Shown here one piece after another: positions 16,001 to 25,186 of a DNA stretch of 64,000 nucleotides. This stretch comes from Roseobacter sp. (GTDB lineage: Bacteria; Pseudomonadota; Alphaproteobacteria; Rhodobacterales; Rhodobacteraceae), in NCBI GenBank assembly GCA_015665415.1, contig JADFAE010000007.1:186001-250000 (forward strand), in the 5' to 3' direction. Under the pieces are notes generated by a model. That model was not told the origin of the DNA and did not search any database. It saw only the letters and a program-made list of their open reading frames with translations. Numbering within the stretch: the stretch's first letter is position 1; the number at the start of each line of letters is the position of its first letter. The position numbers were made by a program, and so were the translations under genes.

Positions 16001-17568
16001 CCAAGGGTGTGACTCTGATCTCGCCGCCGCCGCACCACGATATCTACTCGATCGAGGATCTGGCGCAGCTGATCTATGACCTCAAGCAGATCAACCCGCG
16101 CTGCAAGGTGACGGTAAAGCTGGTGGCCTCTTCCGGCGTCGGCACCATCGCCGCCGGTGTGGCCAAGGCCAAGGCGGATGTCATTCTGGTTTCGGGTCAC
16201 AATGGCGGTACCGGGGCCTCGCCTGCGACTTCGATCAAATATGCCGGTCTGCCCTGGGAAATGGGCCTCACCGAGGCGCATCAGGTGCTGGCTATGAACA
16301 ACCTGCGCGAACGCGTCACCCTGCGTACCGACGGGGGCCTTCGCACGGGCCGTGACATTGTCATGGCCGCGATGCTGGGGGCAGAGGAATATGGCATCGG
16401 CACCGCCGCCCTGATCGCCATGGGCTGCATCATGGTGCGCCAGTGTCAGTCCAACACCTGCCCTGTGGGTGTCTGCACCCAGGATGAAGCCCTGCGCGGC
16501 AAGTTCACCGGCAATGCCGACAAGGTGGTCAACCTGATAACCTTCTACGCGCAGGAAGTGCGGGAAATCCTCGCCTCCATCGGCGCGCGTTCCTTGGATG
16601 AGGTGGTGGGCCGTGCGGATCTTCTGGCGCAGGTCAGCCGGGGCTCGGCGCATCTGGATGATCTGGATCTGAACCCGCTGTTGATCACCGTCGATGGTGC
16701 GGCTGACATCGTCTACAACCGCGACAAGGACCGAAACGCGGTCCCCGATACGCTGGATGCGGAAATCGTGCGCGACGCCGCCCGCTTTTTGCAGGACGGC
16801 GAAAAGATGCAGCTCTCCTATGCGGTGCAAAACACCCATCGGACCGTGGGCACCCGCACCTCGAGCCACATCGTGCAGAACTTTGGCATGCGCAATGCCT
16901 TCCAGCCGGATCATCTGACGGTGAAGCTGCAGGGCTCTGCCGGGCAGTCTCTGGGTGCCTTTGCGGCCCCGGGTCTGAAGCTGGAAGTCTCGGGCGATGC
17001 CAATGACTATGTGGGCAAGGGCCTGTCGGGCGGCACCATTGTGGTGCGCCCGCCGATGTCCTCGCCGCTAACTGCCAGCGAAAACACCATCGTCGGCAAT
17101 ACCGTTCTGTATGGGGCCACCGATGGCTATCTCTTTGCCGCCGGTCGCGCCGGTGAACGCTTTGCCGTGCGCAACTCAGGGGCCAAAGTGGTGATCGAGG
17201 GTTGTGGCGCTTGTGGCTGCGAATACATGACTGGTGGTGTTGCGGTGATCCTGGGCAGCATCGGGGCCAATTTTGGCGCAGGCATGACAGGCGGTATGGC
17301 CTATCTCTATGATCCCGAAGGCAAGGCGGAAACCATGATGAACATGGAAGGTTTGGTGACCTGCCCGGTGACGGTGAATCATTGGGAGGCTGAGTTGAAA
17401 ACCCTGGTGGAGCGTCATCTGGAGGAAACCGGCAGCCGCAAGGCCGCGGAAATTCTGCAGAACTGGGATCTTGAGCAGGGCAACTTCCTTCAGGTTTGCC
17501 CAACCGAGATGCTGGACAAGCTGCCGCATCCGATCAGCCTGGAGCGGGCCGCCGTTCCGGCCGAGTAA
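13021..17568 (+). CDS. gltB: Glutamate synthase [NADPH] large subunit
   Basis: GltB carries the glutaminase site, the FMN site and the 3Fe-4S cluster of glutamate synthase. After a propeptide of about 38 residues, HSSCGVGLV exposes the catalytic Cys-39 as new N-terminus. The central FMN-binding domain contains ISPPPHHDIYSIEDLAQLIYDL and VSGHNGGTGASP. The iron-sulfur ligands are in VRQCQSNTCPVGVC. The C-terminal beta-helix (GLSGGTIVV, GACGCEYMTGG) is present. The length of 1,515 residues is normal. It starts within the stop of the GFA gene. The long open frame on the opposite strand is a codon-bias shadow. Confidence 0.98.
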   Translation: MTKHDAAHYDADWVRAEEAKRKWMAEHGLYAEEEEHSSCGVGLVVAVDGKKSRKVVEAGIDALKAIWHRGAVDADGKTGDGAGIHVQIPVPFFYDQIRRTGHEPRQDQLMAVGQVFLPRTDFGAQETCRTIVETEVLRMGYYIYGWRHVPVDVTCLGEKANATRPEIEQILISNSKGVDEDTFERELYVIRRRIEKAAAAAGIGELYLASLSCRSIIYKGMMLAEQVAVFYPDLMDERFESAFAIYHQRYSTNTFPQWWLAQPFRMLAHNGEINTLKGNKNWMKSHEIRMASGTFGNYAEDIKPIIAGGSSDSAALDSVFEVLVRAGRSAPMAKTMLVPESWSKQAVELPQAWRDMYSYCNSVMEPWDGPAALAMTDGRWVCAGLDRNGLRPMRYVVTGDGLVIAGSEAGMVPIDEATVVEKGALGPGQMLAVDMKKGKLYNDTKIKDKLAAALPFGEWVGRINDLDATLATVTEEPMFSGEELRRRQVAAGYTIEELEQILSPMAEDGKESLASMGDDTPSAVLSKMYRPLSHFFRQNFSQVTNPPIDSLREFRVMSLKTRFGNLKNVLDEDSSQTEIIVLESPFVGNAQWDKLVGQLNAPLAEIDCTFDPAQGSLSAALERIRAEAEEAVRSGAGHLVLTDQFSDVTRVAMPMILATSAVHSHLTRKGLRTFCSLNVRAAECVDPHYFAVLIGCGATVVNAYLAEDSLADRIARGLLEGTLTENVARYREAIDQGLLKIMAKMGISVVSSYRGGLNFEAVGLSRAMCAEFFPGMTSRISGIGVTGIQSKVEEIHAKGWKEAENILPIGGFYKSRKSGETHAWEATSMHMLQMACNRASYEMWKQYSAKMQSNPPIHLRDLLDIKPLGKPVPIEEVESITSIRKRFVTPGMSLGALSPEAHKTLNVAMNRIGAKSDSGEGGEDPAHFVPEPNGDNPSAKIKQVASGRFGVTAEYLNQCEELEIKVAQGAKPGEGGQLPGMKVTDLIARLRHSTKGVTLISPPPHHDIYSIEDLAQLIYDLKQINPRCKVTVKLVASSGVGTIAAGVAKAKADVILVSGHNGGTGASPATSIKYAGLPWEMGLTEAHQVLAMNNLRERVTLRTDGGLRTGRDIVMAAMLGAEEYGIGTAALIAMGCIMVRQCQSNTCPVGVCTQDEALRGKFTGNADKVVNLITFYAQEVREILASIGARSLDEVVGRADLLAQVSRGSAHLDDLDLNPLLITVDGAADIVYNRDKDRNAVPDTLDAEIVRDAARFLQDGEKMQLSYAVQNTHRTVGTRTSSHIVQNFGMRNAFQPDHLTVKLQGSAGQSLGAFAAPGLKLEVSGDANDYVGKGLSGGTIVVRPPMSSPLTASENTIVGNTVLYGATDGYLFAAGRAGERFAVRNSGAKVVIEGCGACGCEYMTGGVAVILGSIGANFGAGMTGGMAYLYDPEGKAETMMNMEGLVTCPVTVNHWEAELKTLVERHLEETGSRKAAEILQNWDLEQGNFLQVCPTEMLDKLPHPISLERAAVPAE

Positions 17569-17594
17569 ATCCTGTCCGATCGCTGTTAATTTGT

Positions 17595-17625
17595 CCCGCA
17601 AGCTGGTCGCTTGCGGGGCTTTTTT
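17595..17625 (+). terminator. Rho-independent terminator after gltB
   Basis: CCCGCAAGC pairs with GCTTGCGGG around a five-base loop and is followed by GCTTTTTTG. Confidence 0.9.
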
Positions 17626-17719
17626 GTTGGGAAGGGCGGATTTTTGCCAAAGTCCGGAGCGTGCCGTCAGATGACGTTTCCCGGTTGGTTCCCGGCAGGA
17701 CTGTGGCCTATAGAGGGGT

Positions 17720-18460
17720 ATGGCAAAGGCGGCAAAGAAAACAAAAAAGCGGCAGGCAGTCGGATCCTGGCTTTGGGCGCATATGATGCGTCCCTGGCGC
17801 TGGCTGCGTCGGTGGCTTTTGCGGGTGGGGCTGGTCGCAGCTTTGGTTGCGCTGTTCCTGGTGCTGTTGTTTTCGGTGGTGAACCCACCCACAACCCATA
17901 CGATCTGGAGCGAGAAGCGCCGGTTGGGCGATATTGATCAGGAGTGGGTGCCGCTTGCAGATATGGCACCGGTTCTGGCGCGCTCTGTGGTGGCAGCAGA
18001 GGATGCGCGGTTTTGCCAGCACTGGGGGATTGATGTTCAGGCCATTCGGACAGCCCTGGCCGAGGGCGGGCGTCGGGGTGGTTCGACCCTGTCGCAGCAA
18101 GTGGTCAAGAATGTCTTTTTGTGGCAGGGGCGCAGCTGGGGGCGCAAGGCCCTGGAAACGCTTTTGACGCCGCTGGTCGAAGCGGTCTGGAGTAAACAGC
18201 GCATTCTGGAGGTCTATCTCAATGTGGCCGAGATGGATGAGGGGATTTTTGGCGCCGAAGCGGCGGCGCGGCATTATTTTGGGGTTGGGCCCGAGGCGCT
18301 GACCGCCCGGCAGGCCGCGCTGATTGCCGCCGTGTTGCCCAATCCAAAAGAACGCTCTGCGGCGCGGCCCAGCAGGTTTGTGAGCCGCCGCGCGGCGCAA
18401 ATTCAGGACGGAGCGGCCACCATTCGCGCAGATGGGCGGGCAGGCTGTTTCCAGGATTGA
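17720..18460 (+). CDS. mtgA: Monofunctional biosynthetic peptidoglycan transglycosylase
   Basis: MtgA polymerises lipid II into glycan strands at the inner membrane. A basic N-terminus and one membrane segment (VGLVAALVALFLVLLF, about 36-51) precede the GT51 domain. Its conserved motifs are VVAAEDARFCQHWGID with the catalytic Glu, RRGGSTLSQQVVKNVFLW, and RILEVYLNVAEMDEGIFGAE. The length of 246 residues is normal. It appears to be monocistronic, between the gltB terminator and a GST gene. Confidence 0.95.
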   Translation: MAKAAKKTKKRQAVGSWLWAHMMRPWRWLRRWLLRVGLVAALVALFLVLLFSVVNPPTTHTIWSEKRRLGDIDQEWVPLADMAPVLARSVVAAEDARFCQHWGIDVQAIRTALAEGGRRGGSTLSQQVVKNVFLWQGRSWGRKALETLLTPLVEAVWSKQRILEVYLNVAEMDEGIFGAEAAARHYFGVGPEALTARQAALIAAVLPNPKERSAARPSRFVSRRAAQIQDGAATIRADGRAGCFQD

Positions 18461-18528
18461 AGTTTTGCCACACAACAGGCATTGCTGGACTTGATCCCCG
18501 CCGCCTGATTTGGAGTTGAATACGGCCC

Positions 18529-19194
18529 ATGGCACGTCTTTATCATGTCCCTCTTTCGCCCTTTTGTCGCAAGGTTCGCCTGTCGTTGGCGGAAAAGAAG
18601 ATCGAAGTCGAATTGGTCGAGGAGCGCTATTGGGAGGCGGATCCGGATTTTCTGCGCCGCAACCCGGCGGGCAAGGTTCCGGTGATCCGGTTGGATGGCA
18701 AGATGATGTCTGAAAGTGCGGCGATCTGCGAATATCTGGAGGAGACCCGTCCAACGCCGCCCTTGATGCCCAGCGATCCCGACGGCCGCTTTGAGGTGCG
18801 CCGGATCGTCAGCTGGTTTGACGACAAGTTTCACAGCGAGGTGACCTCAAAGTTGCTGTATGAGCGGGTCAACAAGAAGGTGACCGGTGCGGGCTATCCC
18901 GACAGCAAGAACGTCAAGGCCGGGGCCAAAGCGATCAAGTATCACCTCGACTATATGGCCTGGTTGCTGGATCACCGCCGCTGGCTGGCCGGAGATCAGA
19001 TGAGCCTGGCCGATTTTGCCGCTGCGGCGCATCTGTCGTCGCTGGATTATATTTCGGATGTGGATTGGAACCGGTCAGCGGCGGTGAAGGATTGGTACGC
19101 CAAGATCAAGTCGCGCCCGGCCTTCCGGTCGATCCTGGCGGATCAGATTTCGGGCTTTCGCCCGCCCGCGCATTATGCCGACCTCGATTTCTGA
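18529..19194 (+). CDS. Glutathione S-transferase family protein
   Basis: This 221-residue protein has an N-terminal thioredoxin-like GST domain (YHVPLSPFCRKVRLSL, NPAGKVPVI, ESAAICEYLEE) and an all-helical C-terminal domain. A Ser/Cys in LSPFCRK is the likely catalytic residue contacting glutathione. Substrate is unknown. GGAG precedes the ATG by about 14 bases. A stretch carrying a dispersed repeat separates it from queG. Confidence 0.88.
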   Translation: MARLYHVPLSPFCRKVRLSLAEKKIEVELVEERYWEADPDFLRRNPAGKVPVIRLDGKMMSESAAICEYLEETRPTPPLMPSDPDGRFEVRRIVSWFDDKFHSEVTSKLLYERVNKKVTGAGYPDSKNVKAGAKAIKYHLDYMAWLLDHRRWLAGDQMSLADFAAAAHLSSLDYISDVDWNRSAAVKDWYAKIKSRPAFRSILADQISGFRPPAHYADLDF

Positions 19195-19245
19195 GAGGCT
19201 GGCGTCTCAGCTGTGGGGCTGTCACAATGAGGAAACTGGCACACT

Positions 19246-19320
19246 AAGGGGGCTGTCTGCCCCCTTTCGCCTTTTGGCAAAGGCAATTCACCCCCGGAGG
19301 ATATTTTTGGCCAAATGAAA
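19246..19320 (+). repeat. Dispersed intergenic repeat, copy 1 (overlaps queG start)
   Basis: Two hairpins (AAGGGGGC/GCCCCCTT at 19246-19266 and GCCTTT/AAAGGC at 19269-19284) are followed by CCCCCGGAGGATATTTTTGG and CCAAATGAAAA. The same core occurs near 47280, 53770 and 61740. Here the core supplies both a GGAGG and the ATG used by queG. Confidence 0.75.
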
Positions 19321-20367
19321 AACGGATCTGATCTCAAGGCGCGCCTGGTAGAGCAGGCGCTGACAGAGGGGTTTGTGGCCTGCAAGATCTGTCGTCCCTG
19401 GGATGTGCCACAGGTGCCAGAGCGGCTGCAGCAGTTTCTCGACAAGGGCTATCATGGGCAGATGGGCTGGATGCAGGAGCGCAGCCATTGGCGCGGGGCC
19501 CCGCAGGTGTTGTGGCCTGAGGCGCGATCGGTGATCATGCTGGCCGAAAGTTATACGCCCGTAGAGGATCCGATGGCGGTGATAGGCTGTGCGGATCGCG
19601 GAGCAGTCTCGGTCTATGCCCGCAACAAGGACTATCATGATCTGGTCAAGAAACGTCTGAAGCGTCTGGCGCGCTGGCTGATCGAAGAGGCCAAAAAGCA
19701 GGATGAAGCGGCAGAGGTGAAGGTCTTTGTCGACACCGCGCCGGTGCCGGAAAAACCCTTGGGAGAGGCGGCAGGCCTGGGCTGGCAGGGCAAGCATACC
19801 AATCTGGTGAGCCGGGAATGGGGGAACTGGGCCTTTTTAGGCTCTGTTTTCACGACTTTGGATCTGCCGGTGGATGGGCCTGAGCAGGATCGCTGCGGCT
19901 CTTGTCGCTCTTGTCTTGCGGCCTGCCCGACAGAGGCGTTTGAGGCGCCTTACAAACTGGATGCGCGGCGCTGTATTTCCTATCTTACCATCGAACATAA
20001 AGGCCCGATTGACGAAGAGCTGCGCGGCAAGCTGGGCAATCGGATCTATGGTTGTGACGATTGTCTTGCGGCCTGTCCCTGGAACAAGTTTGCCGTTGCC
20101 GCCAGCGATCTGCGCTATGCGGCGCGGGCAGAACTGGAAGCGCCGAAACTGGCAGAGCTGGCGGTTCTGGATGATGCGAGGTTTCGCGCGTTTTTCTCGG
20201 GCTCGCCGATCAAACGGGTGGGGCGGGATCGCTTTGTGCGCAATGTGCTCTATGCCATCGGGAATTCGGGGGTGCCGCATTTACGGGCGGTGGCTGAGGG
20301 GCTGGTGCAGGATGGTGATCCCACGGTGGCCGACGCGGCGCAATGGGCCGTTCAACAGCTTTCATGA
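19315..20367 (+). CDS. queG: Epoxyqueuosine reductase QueG
   Basis: QueG reduces epoxyqueuosine to queuosine in tRNA, the last step of the pathway, using cobalamin and two 4Fe-4S clusters. The clusters are bound by [12 protein letters not shown] and [32 protein letters not shown] is the conserved cobalamin/catalytic region. The C-terminus has HEAT-like sequence ([27 protein letters not shown]). The length of 350 residues is normal. The start lies in the dispersed repeat, with GGAGG 14 bases upstream; no better start is seen. Confidence 0.95.
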   Translation: MKNGSDLKARLVEQALTEGFVACKICRPWDVPQVPERLQQFLDKGYHGQMGWMQERSHWRGAPQVLWPEARSVIMLAESYTPVEDPMAVIGCADRGAVSVYARNKDYHDLVKKRLKRLARWLIEEAKKQDEAAEVKVFVDTAPVPEKPLGEAAGLGWQGKHTNLVSREWGNWAFLGSVFTTLDLPVDGPEQDRCGSCRSCLAACPTEAFEAPYKLDARRCISYLTIEHKGPIDEELRGKLGNRIYGCDDCLAACPWNKFAVAASDLRYAARAELEAPKLAELAVLDDARFRAFFSGSPIKRVGRDRFVRNVLYAIGNSGVPHLRAVAEGLVQDGDPTVADAAQWAVQQLS

Positions 20368-20434
20368 CGCAAACAGGATGGACGCGTCTCAAATAGGCGT
20401 TAGACCATTTCGGCGAATGGACTGGAGTAGTAGA

Positions 20435-22441
20435 ATGACCTTGCTATTGGGCGTCGATACCGGCGGAACCTATACGGATGCGGTGCTGATCCGTGACGAG
20501 AAAGAGGTCATTGCCTCGGCCAAATCCCTGACCACCCGCGCCGATCTGGCCATCGGGGTAGGGGGCGCTATTCGGGCAGTCCTGGAGCAATCTGGCTGTG
20601 TGGCGGCGGATGTCTCGATGGCGGCCCTGTCCACCACCCTGGCAACAAATGCGCTGGTTGAAGGTCAGGGCGGGCGTGTGGCGCTGATCTATATCGGCTT
20701 CGGCGAGGCGGATTTGGAGCGCCATGGGTTGAAGGATGCGCTGAAGGGCGACCCGGCGCTGGTGCTGGCGGGAGGACATAATCATGCAGGCGGCGAAGCC
20801 ACCCCATTGGATACAGAGGCGCTTCGTGCCTTTTTAGAGACACATGCGGCAGGGGTATCCGGCTTTGCTGTGGCTTCGGTCTTTGCCACCCGCAATCCTG
20901 CCCATGAGCTGGAGGCTGCAAGGATTATTTCCGAGATGACCCAGGCACCGGTGACCTGTTCGCATCAGCTGTCGGCCAAGCTGAACGGCCCGAAACGCGC
21001 GGTCACTGCAGTGTTGAACGCACGACTGATTGGGATGATTGATCGCCTGATTGGCCGGGCGCAGGATACCTTGGTCGAGCTGGGGGTGACGGCTCCGATG
21101 ATGGTTGTGCGCGGCGACGGGGCCCTGATGTCCGCAGAGCAGGCCCGAGAGCGGCCTATTGAAACCATCCTCAGCGGTCCGGCGGCCTCGATTGTGGGCG
21201 CGCGATGGATGACGGGGGTAGAGAATGCGCTGGTCAGTGATATTGGCGGCACCACCACCGATGTGGCGCTGATCCGAGATGGCAAGCCGGCGATTGATCC
21301 CGCGGGTGCACGGGTCGGCGAGTTCCGCACCATGGTCGAGGCGGTGGCGATGCGCACGACGGGCCTAGGCGGCGACAGTCAGGTGCATATGCAAAGTAGC
21401 GGCTTGCAGGGAGGGCTGACGCTGGGCCCGCGTCGCCTGGTCCCTATCTCCTTGATTGCTGCTGAGGCGCCGGAGGTGGTGCATGCGGCGCTGGACAAGC
21501 AGCTTAATGCGCCGGTGGTGGGCGAACATGATGGCAAGTTCGTGCGTGCGGTGCTTGGCCTGCCAGCAGCGGGGCTGGGCGAGCGTGAACATACATTGCT
21601 GGGACGGATCGGCACCCAAGTACATCCTCTGGGGGCGATTTTGCGCACCCGGATGGAGCAGGGCGCGCTGGGCCGCCTGGTGGATCGTGGCCTGGTGCAG
21701 GTCTCGGGTGTGACCCCATCGGATGCCAGCCATGTGCTGGGACGGGTTGCGGCCTGGGATGGTGCGGCGGCGGAAAAGGCGCTGACGCTTTTGGCCCGAC
21801 GTCGGGTCGGCTCTGGTGAGTGTCTGGCCCCGGACGCCCAGGCACTGGCGCAGATGATTGTGGATCAGCTGACGGAGCAGACCACATTGACGCTGCTGGA
21901 ATCTGCCTTTGCCGAAGAAGCGCAGGCCTTTGATCTGCCCCCCGCGCAGCTGGCGCGTCATGTGTTGACCCAGCGCGGGCTGGCCTCGCATCGCGGCATT
22001 CTGGCGCTGGAGATCGCGATGAACATTGATGTGGTCGGGCTGGGGGCCTCGGCATCCAGCTATTATCCGGCGGTGGGCGAGCAGCTGAAATGTGACATGC
22101 TATTGCCGGAACATGCAGGCGTGGCCAATGCAATTGGCGCGGTGGTGGGCCGTGTCACCATGCGGCGCAGTGGCAGTGTCACCAGCCCCGCAGAGGGCAA
22201 GTTTCGGGTCCATCTGGAGACTGGCCCTCAGGATTATCCCGGCTCTGAAGAGGCGCTTGCCGTCTTGGAACGGGCCTTGGAAGCAGAGGCGCGCGCTGAG
22301 GCAGAAGCGGCAGGGGCCGAAGACATCCATATTCATGTGACGCGCGACATTCGCACCGCAGAGGTCGAAGCGCGAGAGGTCTTTGTCGAGGCAACACTGA
22401 CGGTAGAGGCCAGCGGTCGTCCCCGGGTGGCCAAGGGCTGA
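20435..22441 (+). CDS. Hydantoinase/oxoprolinase family protein (HyuA-like)
   Basis: This 668-residue protein belongs to the ATP-dependent hydantoinase/5-oxoprolinase family. It has the N-terminal actin-like ATPase motif LLLGVDTGGTYTDAVLI and the second phosphate motif VSDIGGTTTDVALIRDG (about 264-280). The frame is open far upstream through queG, but GGAG eight bases before ATG 20435 and the family's usual beginning fix the start. No HyuB partner is adjacent, so it may be a single-subunit or orphan enzyme. Substrate cannot be told from sequence. Confidence 0.88.
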   Translation: MTLLLGVDTGGTYTDAVLIRDEKEVIASAKSLTTRADLAIGVGGAIRAVLEQSGCVAADVSMAALSTTLATNALVEGQGGRVALIYIGFGEADLERHGLKDALKGDPALVLAGGHNHAGGEATPLDTEALRAFLETHAAGVSGFAVASVFATRNPAHELEAARIISEMTQAPVTCSHQLSAKLNGPKRAVTAVLNARLIGMIDRLIGRAQDTLVELGVTAPMMVVRGDGALMSAEQARERPIETILSGPAASIVGARWMTGVENALVSDIGGTTTDVALIRDGKPAIDPAGARVGEFRTMVEAVAMRTTGLGGDSQVHMQSSGLQGGLTLGPRRLVPISLIAAEAPEVVHAALDKQLNAPVVGEHDGKFVRAVLGLPAAGLGEREHTLLGRIGTQVHPLGAILRTRMEQGALGRLVDRGLVQVSGVTPSDASHVLGRVAAWDGAAAEKALTLLARRRVGSGECLAPDAQALAQMIVDQLTEQTTLTLLESAFAEEAQAFDLPPAQLARHVLTQRGLASHRGILALEIAMNIDVVGLGASASSYYPAVGEQLKCDMLLPEHAGVANAIGAVVGRVTMRRSGSVTSPAEGKFRVHLETGPQDYPGSEEALAVLERALEAEARAEAEAAGAEDIHIHVTRDIRTAEVEAREVFVEATLTVEASGRPRVAKG

Positions 22442-22527
22442 GGTGCGTTGGTATCGCGATGGCCCGCGCCTGACAGGGCGGGCCATTTTCATGGTTCAGA
22501 TCAGTCGAAAATCGGCTCTAACTTGGG

Positions 22528-23043
22528 TTATTCAGCCGCAGTATCGCGTTTTGGTAGCACCCAGTCGGGGCGGGCAAAGTGGCAGGTATAGCCATCTGGA
22601 CGTCGCTCCAGATAATCTTGGTGTTCGGGTTCGGCCTCCCAGAATTCGCTTACGGCTTCGACCTCGGTCACCACCTTGCCGGGCCACAACCCGCAGGCCT
22701 CAACATCAGCGATAGTGTCGAGGGCGACGGATTTTTGCACCTCGTCAACATAGTAGATGGCTGAGCGATAGCTCATCCCCAGATCGTTGCCCTGGCGGTT
22801 CTGGGTGGTGGGGTCGTGGATCTGAAAGAAGAACTCCAACAGCTCCCGATAGGAGGTCTGGCTGGGGTCATAGATGATTTCGATGCCCTCGGCGTGGGTG
22901 CCATGGTTCTTGTAGGTGGCATTGGCCACATCGCCGCCGGTATAGCCGACGCGGGTGTCGACCACGCCTTTGCGCTTGCGGATCAGATCCTGCATGCCCC
23001 AAAAACAACCCCCTGCAAGTACGGCGCGTTCCGTCACACTCAT
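22528..23043 (-). CDS. msrA: Peptide methionine (S)-S-oxide reductase MsrA
   Basis: MsrA repairs the S-epimer of methionine sulfoxide. AGGCFWGMQ carries the catalytic Cys (about 13), and [19 protein letters not shown] and [11 protein letters not shown] are conserved. The length of 171 residues is normal. Its ATG overlaps the msrB stop as ATGA, so the two repair enzymes are translated from one transcript. Confidence 0.97.
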   Translation of the reverse strand: MSVTERAVLAGGCFWGMQDLIRKRKGVVDTRVGYTGGDVANATYKNHGTHAEGIEIIYDPSQTSYRELLEFFFQIHDPTTQNRQGNDLGMSYRSAIYYVDEVQKSVALDTIADVEACGLWPGKVVTEVEAVSEFWEAEPEHQDYLERRPDGYTCHFARPDWVLPKRDTAAE

Positions 23044-23489
23044 GATCCATCCTCCACTTGGTTTATATAGTCTGCATAGCCTTCGGCAGCCATCTCTGCC
23101 AGCGGTACAAAGCGCAAGGAGGCCGAGTTGATGCAGTAGCGAAGCCCGCCGCGATCGACCGGACCATCGGGAAAGACATGGCCCAGATGGCTGTCACCAT
23201 GGGTCGAGCGCACTTCGGTGCGGATCATGCCCAGGGCCCGGTCTTCCAATTCGCTCACATGGGTGGGTTCAATCGGTTTGGTAAAGCTGGGCCAGCCGCA
23301 GCCGGATTCGTATTTGTCACCAGAAGCAAAGAGCGGCTCACCCGAGACGATATCGACGTAGATGCCGACCTCTTTGTTGGATAGCAGCTTGCCGGTGCCG
23401 GGACGTTCGGTGCCAGATTGCTGAGTGACATAGAATTCCTCTTGCGAGAGGGCGGCGATAGCTGCGGGGTCTTTGGTATATCTGGTCAT
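23040..23489 (-). CDS. msrB: Peptide methionine (R)-S-oxide reductase MsrB
   Basis: MsrB repairs the R-epimer of methionine sulfoxide, complementing Msr[11 protein letters not shown] and [11 protein letters not shown] (catalytic Cys) are the family motifs, and HVFPDGP is conserved. The two CxxC zinc motifs found in many MsrB proteins are absent, so this is the zinc-free form. I chose ATG 23489 because GGAGG lies five bases upstream; the frame continues upstream but without family similarity. It is first in the msrB-msrA operon. Confidence 0.96.
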   Translation of the reverse strand: MTRYTKDPAAIAALSQEEFYVTQQSGTERPGTGKLLSNKEVGIYVDIVSGEPLFASGDKYESGCGWPSFTKPIEPTHVSELEDRALGMIRTEVRSTHGDSHLGHVFPDGPVDRGGLRYCINSASLRFVPLAEMAAEGYADYINQVEDGS

Positions 23490-23630
23490 GAAATCCTCCG
23501 TCCTGTTGCGGCTTTTGTCGTTGCGCCGCTCTGTTCGCTGTTGTGCCAAAGATGGGAGGTCGCGGCGAAAATGCAAATGACATTTCAGCCGGCTCGCGTC
23601 CCCGTGTTTGAATTGACCTGATACTGGGCC

Positions 23631-24539
23631 CTATGTCGGGGCCTTGCCACTGTCCGCCTGGTGAGATGCGGCGGGTTTGGGCTGGCGTGACAGCTGGACC
23701 GCGAGAATACCAAGGGTGACCACAGCCACGCCCAGGATATCAAGAGGCCCGAGTTTTTCGCCCAGCATCACGCTGGCGACGGCGACGCCAAACACCGGGT
23801 TGAGAAAGTGAAAGGTGGCAGCGCGAATGGCCCCGATCCGGTTGAGCAGCAGCACCCAGATAAAGGTGGCCATCAGCCCCGGCACAATAGTGGTATAGGC
23901 AAAGGCCAGGCCCAGGCGCAGGGTTGGATTGACAAAGATCTCTTCGCTCAAGGGGGCGGCGACGAACAGCAGCGCAGACCCGATCAGCATCTGCAGCCCC
24001 ACCACCATCATGAAGTTGCCCCCCGAGGTGGCCCCGCGCAGGGCCAGGGTCGCCACGGCCAGCGCCAGCACACCGATCACGCAGAGCGCGACGCCAAAAA
24101 GATCAACCCCGGCGCCGATCCGGGTGCCCATGATCAGGGCAACACCCGCAATACCTGCGACCAATCCGGCCACACCCAAAGGCCGCAGCCGGTCCCCATA
24201 AAGACCCCAGGTCGCGAGTGCTACCAACAGAGGCATGGTCGAGGCGATGATCGCCGCCAGCGAGGCCTCGATCCATTGCATGGCCACAAAGTTCAGGCCC
24301 AGGTATAGCGCGTTCTGACAAATGCCAAAGATCACCGTGGCGCGCCATTGTCCGGGTGTCAGTCGCCATGTCTGTCCCAGAGCACGCGCAATGGCGACAC
24401 CGATCAGGCCAGAGATGAGAAAGCGCACGGCCAGAGAAAACAGCGGCGAGGCATCCATCACGATGATCCGGGCCGAGGTAAAGGCCGATGACCACATGAA
24501 GGCAAAGGTGAGCCCCATAGCAATTGCGCGCAGATCCAT
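23631..24539 (-). CDS. DMT-superfamily (EamA) transporter
   Basis: This roughly 302-residue membrane protein has about ten hydrophobic segments arranged as two EamA repeats, e.g. FAFMWSSAFTSARIIV and GVAVASVMLGEKLGPLD near the ends of each half. EamA proteins export amino acids or other metabolites; substrate is unknown. The start at 24539 (MDLRAIAMGL) fits relatives; an ATG 15 codons upstream is possible. Divergent or operon partners are not evident. Confidence 0.88.
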   Translation of the reverse strand: MDLRAIAMGLTFAFMWSSAFTSARIIVMDASPLFSLAVRFLISGLIGVAIARALGQTWRLTPGQWRATVIFGICQNALYLGLNFVAMQWIEASLAAIIASTMPLLVALATWGLYGDRLRPLGVAGLVAGIAGVALIMGTRIGAGVDLFGVALCVIGVLALAVATLALRGATSGGNFMMVVGLQMLIGSALLFVAAPLSEEIFVNPTLRLGLAFAYTTIVPGLMATFIWVLLLNRIGAIRAATFHFLNPVFGVAVASVMLGEKLGPLDILGVAVVTLGILAVQLSRQPKPAASHQADSGKAPT

Positions 24540-24689
24540 GGGTGATGCCTTCTCAAAGCCCCGCATTGCGCAGATCTGTAGCAAGGCTGGCCATCACTGG
24601 GAATGAAAATTCGTGCATTGGTACAAAGTCGTGATTTGGTCAGGATAGGGGTCAGGCCAGAGCAGGGCCAGAGCTAGGCTGGGGCAACA

Positions 24690-24715
24690 AAAAAGGGCCG
24701 CCAAAGGCGACCCCT
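24690..24715 (-). terminator. Rho-independent terminator after the HU gene
   Basis: On the minus strand GGGTCGCC pairs with GGCGGCCC (one G-T pair) around TTT and is followed by TTTTTTG. Confidence 0.88.
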
Positions 24716-24750
24716 GATCTCGATAGCTCTGATCGGGACTGTTCCCGGTA

Positions 24751-25044
24751 TCAGGCTTCGCCGTTGACGCTGTCTTTCAGGGCCTTGGCAATGGTCATTT
24801 TCACAACCTTGTCGGCTTCCTTCATGAACTTCTCGCCGGTGGCGGGGTTGCGCACTTCGCGCTCGGGGCGCTCACGGCAATAGATTTTGCCAACGCCGGG
24901 CAGAGTCACGGCACCGCCGCCGGACACTTCGCGTGTGATCAGCGCGCAAACGGCTTCCAGAGCCGCGCCTGCTGTCTTTTTATCTTCGCCCATTTCCTCA
25001 GCCAGAGTGGCAACAAGCTGGGTTTTTGTCATCGGTTTGGACAT
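24751..25044 (-). CDS. HU-family DNA-binding protein
   Basis: This 97-residue nucleoid protein bends and compacts DNA. The N-terminal helices (MTKTQLVATLAEEMGEDKKTAGAALEAV) and the beta-arm region (LPGVGKIYCRERPEREVRNPATGE) fit HU, with the usual RNPATG motif. It is somewhat divergent from standard HU, notably an IYCRERPER arm. AAGGAG precedes the ATG. The leader holds a 7-bp hairpin at 25105-25122 and an AT-rich palindrome at about 25157-25172. Confidence 0.92.
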   Translation of the reverse strand: MSKPMTKTQLVATLAEEMGEDKKTAGAALEAVCALITREVSGGGAVTLPGVGKIYCRERPEREVRNPATGEKFMKEADKVVKMTIAKALKDSVNGEA

Positions 25045-25104
25045 TCTCAGATCTCCTTAAAACTGCCCGAACTGTGGGGCCTCATTGCGCAACATTATCG
25101 TTAT

Positions 25105-25122
25105 GTTGTGTAGGAACACAAC
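25105..25122. promoter_or_regulatory. Inverted repeat upstream of the HU gene
   Basis: GTTGTGT and ACACAAC face each other across four bases, 60 bp before the HU start. A second palindrome, GTTTTTTGCAAAAAAC, lies about 35 bp further upstream and nearer the amn stop. Either may be an operator; the second might also help end amn transcription. Confidence 0.35.
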
Positions 25123-25186
25123 GAGTAGTGTTGCAAAAGACCATAGAAACCAGCGGTTTTTTGCAAAAAACGGTGGAAAACTCACT

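Noticed and set aside
14527-16914. 795-codon frame antisense to gltB
   Set aside because: Shadow of gltB; composition His/Arg/Gly-rich and no ribosome binding site.
19874-20434. In-frame upstream extension of the hydantoinase-like gene
   Set aside because: It overlaps queG in another frame and lacks similarity; a proper start with GGAG exists at 20435.
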